From Gallionella sp. UBA6045 (lineage in GTDB: Bacteria > Pseudomonadota > Gammaproteobacteria > Burkholderiales > Gallionellaceae), in NCBI GenBank assembly GCA_002429165.1, contig DIYV01000009.1, positions 1 to 5,446 on the forward strand: a stretch of DNA of 5,446 nucleotides, read 5' to 3'. The translations under genes were made by a program, and so were the position numbers. The notes beneath the pieces are model-generated. The model searched no databases. It saw only the letters and a list, made by a program, of their open reading frames with translations, and had not been told where the DNA came from. This document shows, piece after piece, positions 5,272 to 5,446 of this stretch (positions within the stretch are counted from its first letter, which is position 1; each line of letters starts with the position of its first letter).

Positions 5272-5348
5272 TGCGCAACCAACCCGGAAGTTTCACCACG
5301 CGACGAATGCCGATGGGATGCGATCATGAACAGTGCAGTAAACAGCAT
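5268..5348 (-). CDS. Possible 26-residue mini-ORF bridging two membrane-protein genes
   Basis: On the minus strand this ORF starts with an ATG overlapping the stop of the upstream partial gene (TGATG, 5346-5350). It ends with a TGA overlapping the transporter's ATG (ATGA, 5268-5271). The peptide begins MLFTALFMIASHRH, a short hydrophobic stretch followed by a polar, Ser/Gly-rich tail. A GGAAAAG sequence in the end of the upstream gene could serve as a weak binding site. The double overlap would let ribosomes pass through three genes without release. A frame this short can be open by chance, so it is tentative. Confidence 0.3.
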   Translation of the reverse strand: MLFTALFMIASHRHSSRGETSGLVAQ

Positions 5349-5446
5349 CACTTTTCCATCGGCGCGGACTGCCCGACGCCCAACGCGGTCAGCACAGCGA
5401 ACGCTTGAAAGATGGCAACGCCGACCAGTACCGCAGCGAACTGATG
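5348..5446 (-). CDS. C-terminal fragment of a membrane-protein gene (runs off the window)
   Basis: This open frame enters from the right edge on the minus strand and gives the last 32 residues of a protein, ending QSAPMEK and TGA at 5348-5350. Residues 3-24 form one hydrophobic segment (FAAVLVGVAIFQAFAVLTAL), consistent with a final transmembrane helix. Codon use has the GC-rich third positions of the neighbouring transporter. The family cannot be named from this piece. Its stop overlaps the mini-ORF start, and it may share an operon with the AEC transporter. Confidence 0.6.
   Translation of the reverse strand, partial: HQFAAVLVGVAIFQAFAVLTALGVGQSAPMEK

Overview
The window looks like an accessory stretch of a proteobacterial chromosome. 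The best guess is a betaproteobacterium of moderate GC content, judged from codon use, the style of the metabolic genes, good AAGGAG-type ribosome binding sites at some starts, and a REP-like intergenic motif. No rRNA, tRNA, CRISPR array or intact insertion sequence is visible, and the genus cannot be fixed from the sequence alone.

Left part (1-1515). About 500 bases without a convincing gene carry a REP-like motif and a pair of degenerate hairpins. Next comes a small Lys/Ala-rich basic ORF (505-732). After it is a 259-residue protein with a minimal-nucleotidyltransferase signature (736-1515). The two reading frames are in the same phase and are separated by only TAA-GCC, so they are either a tightly coupled pair or one gene split by a nonsense codon. 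The arrangement recalls nucleotidyltransferase toxin systems (AbiEii/MNT type), but the small partner is not a recognised antitoxin.

Middle part (1516-3152). An ORF6N-domain (KilA-N/ORF6N, phage-type DNA-binding) gene is preceded by a possible 24-codon leader ORF. The leader has a strong Shine-Dalgarno sequence and its stop overlaps the ORF6N start (ATGA). A perfect 14+1+14 palindrome lies inside the ORF6N gene. Three copies of a 19-base direct repeat flank the block, one upstream and two downstream, next to what may be a relic insertion-sequence end. A 124-residue protein of unknown function follows, with its own TTGACA-containing promoter candidate. An imperfect inverted-repeat element fills the gap to the next, convergent gene.

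Right part (3153-5446, minus strand). This is ordinary metabolism and transport: a zinc-dependent NADP(H)-type alcohol/aldehyde dehydrogenase of the cinnamyl-alcohol-dehydrogenase/YahK group, and upstream of it an AEC-family membrane transporter. Before the transporter, a possible 26-codon mini-ORF overlaps both the transporter start and the end of a truncated membrane-protein gene that runs off the right edge. The most interesting material is the nucleotidyltransferase pair and the repeat-bounded ORF6N unit with its leader and internal palindrome.
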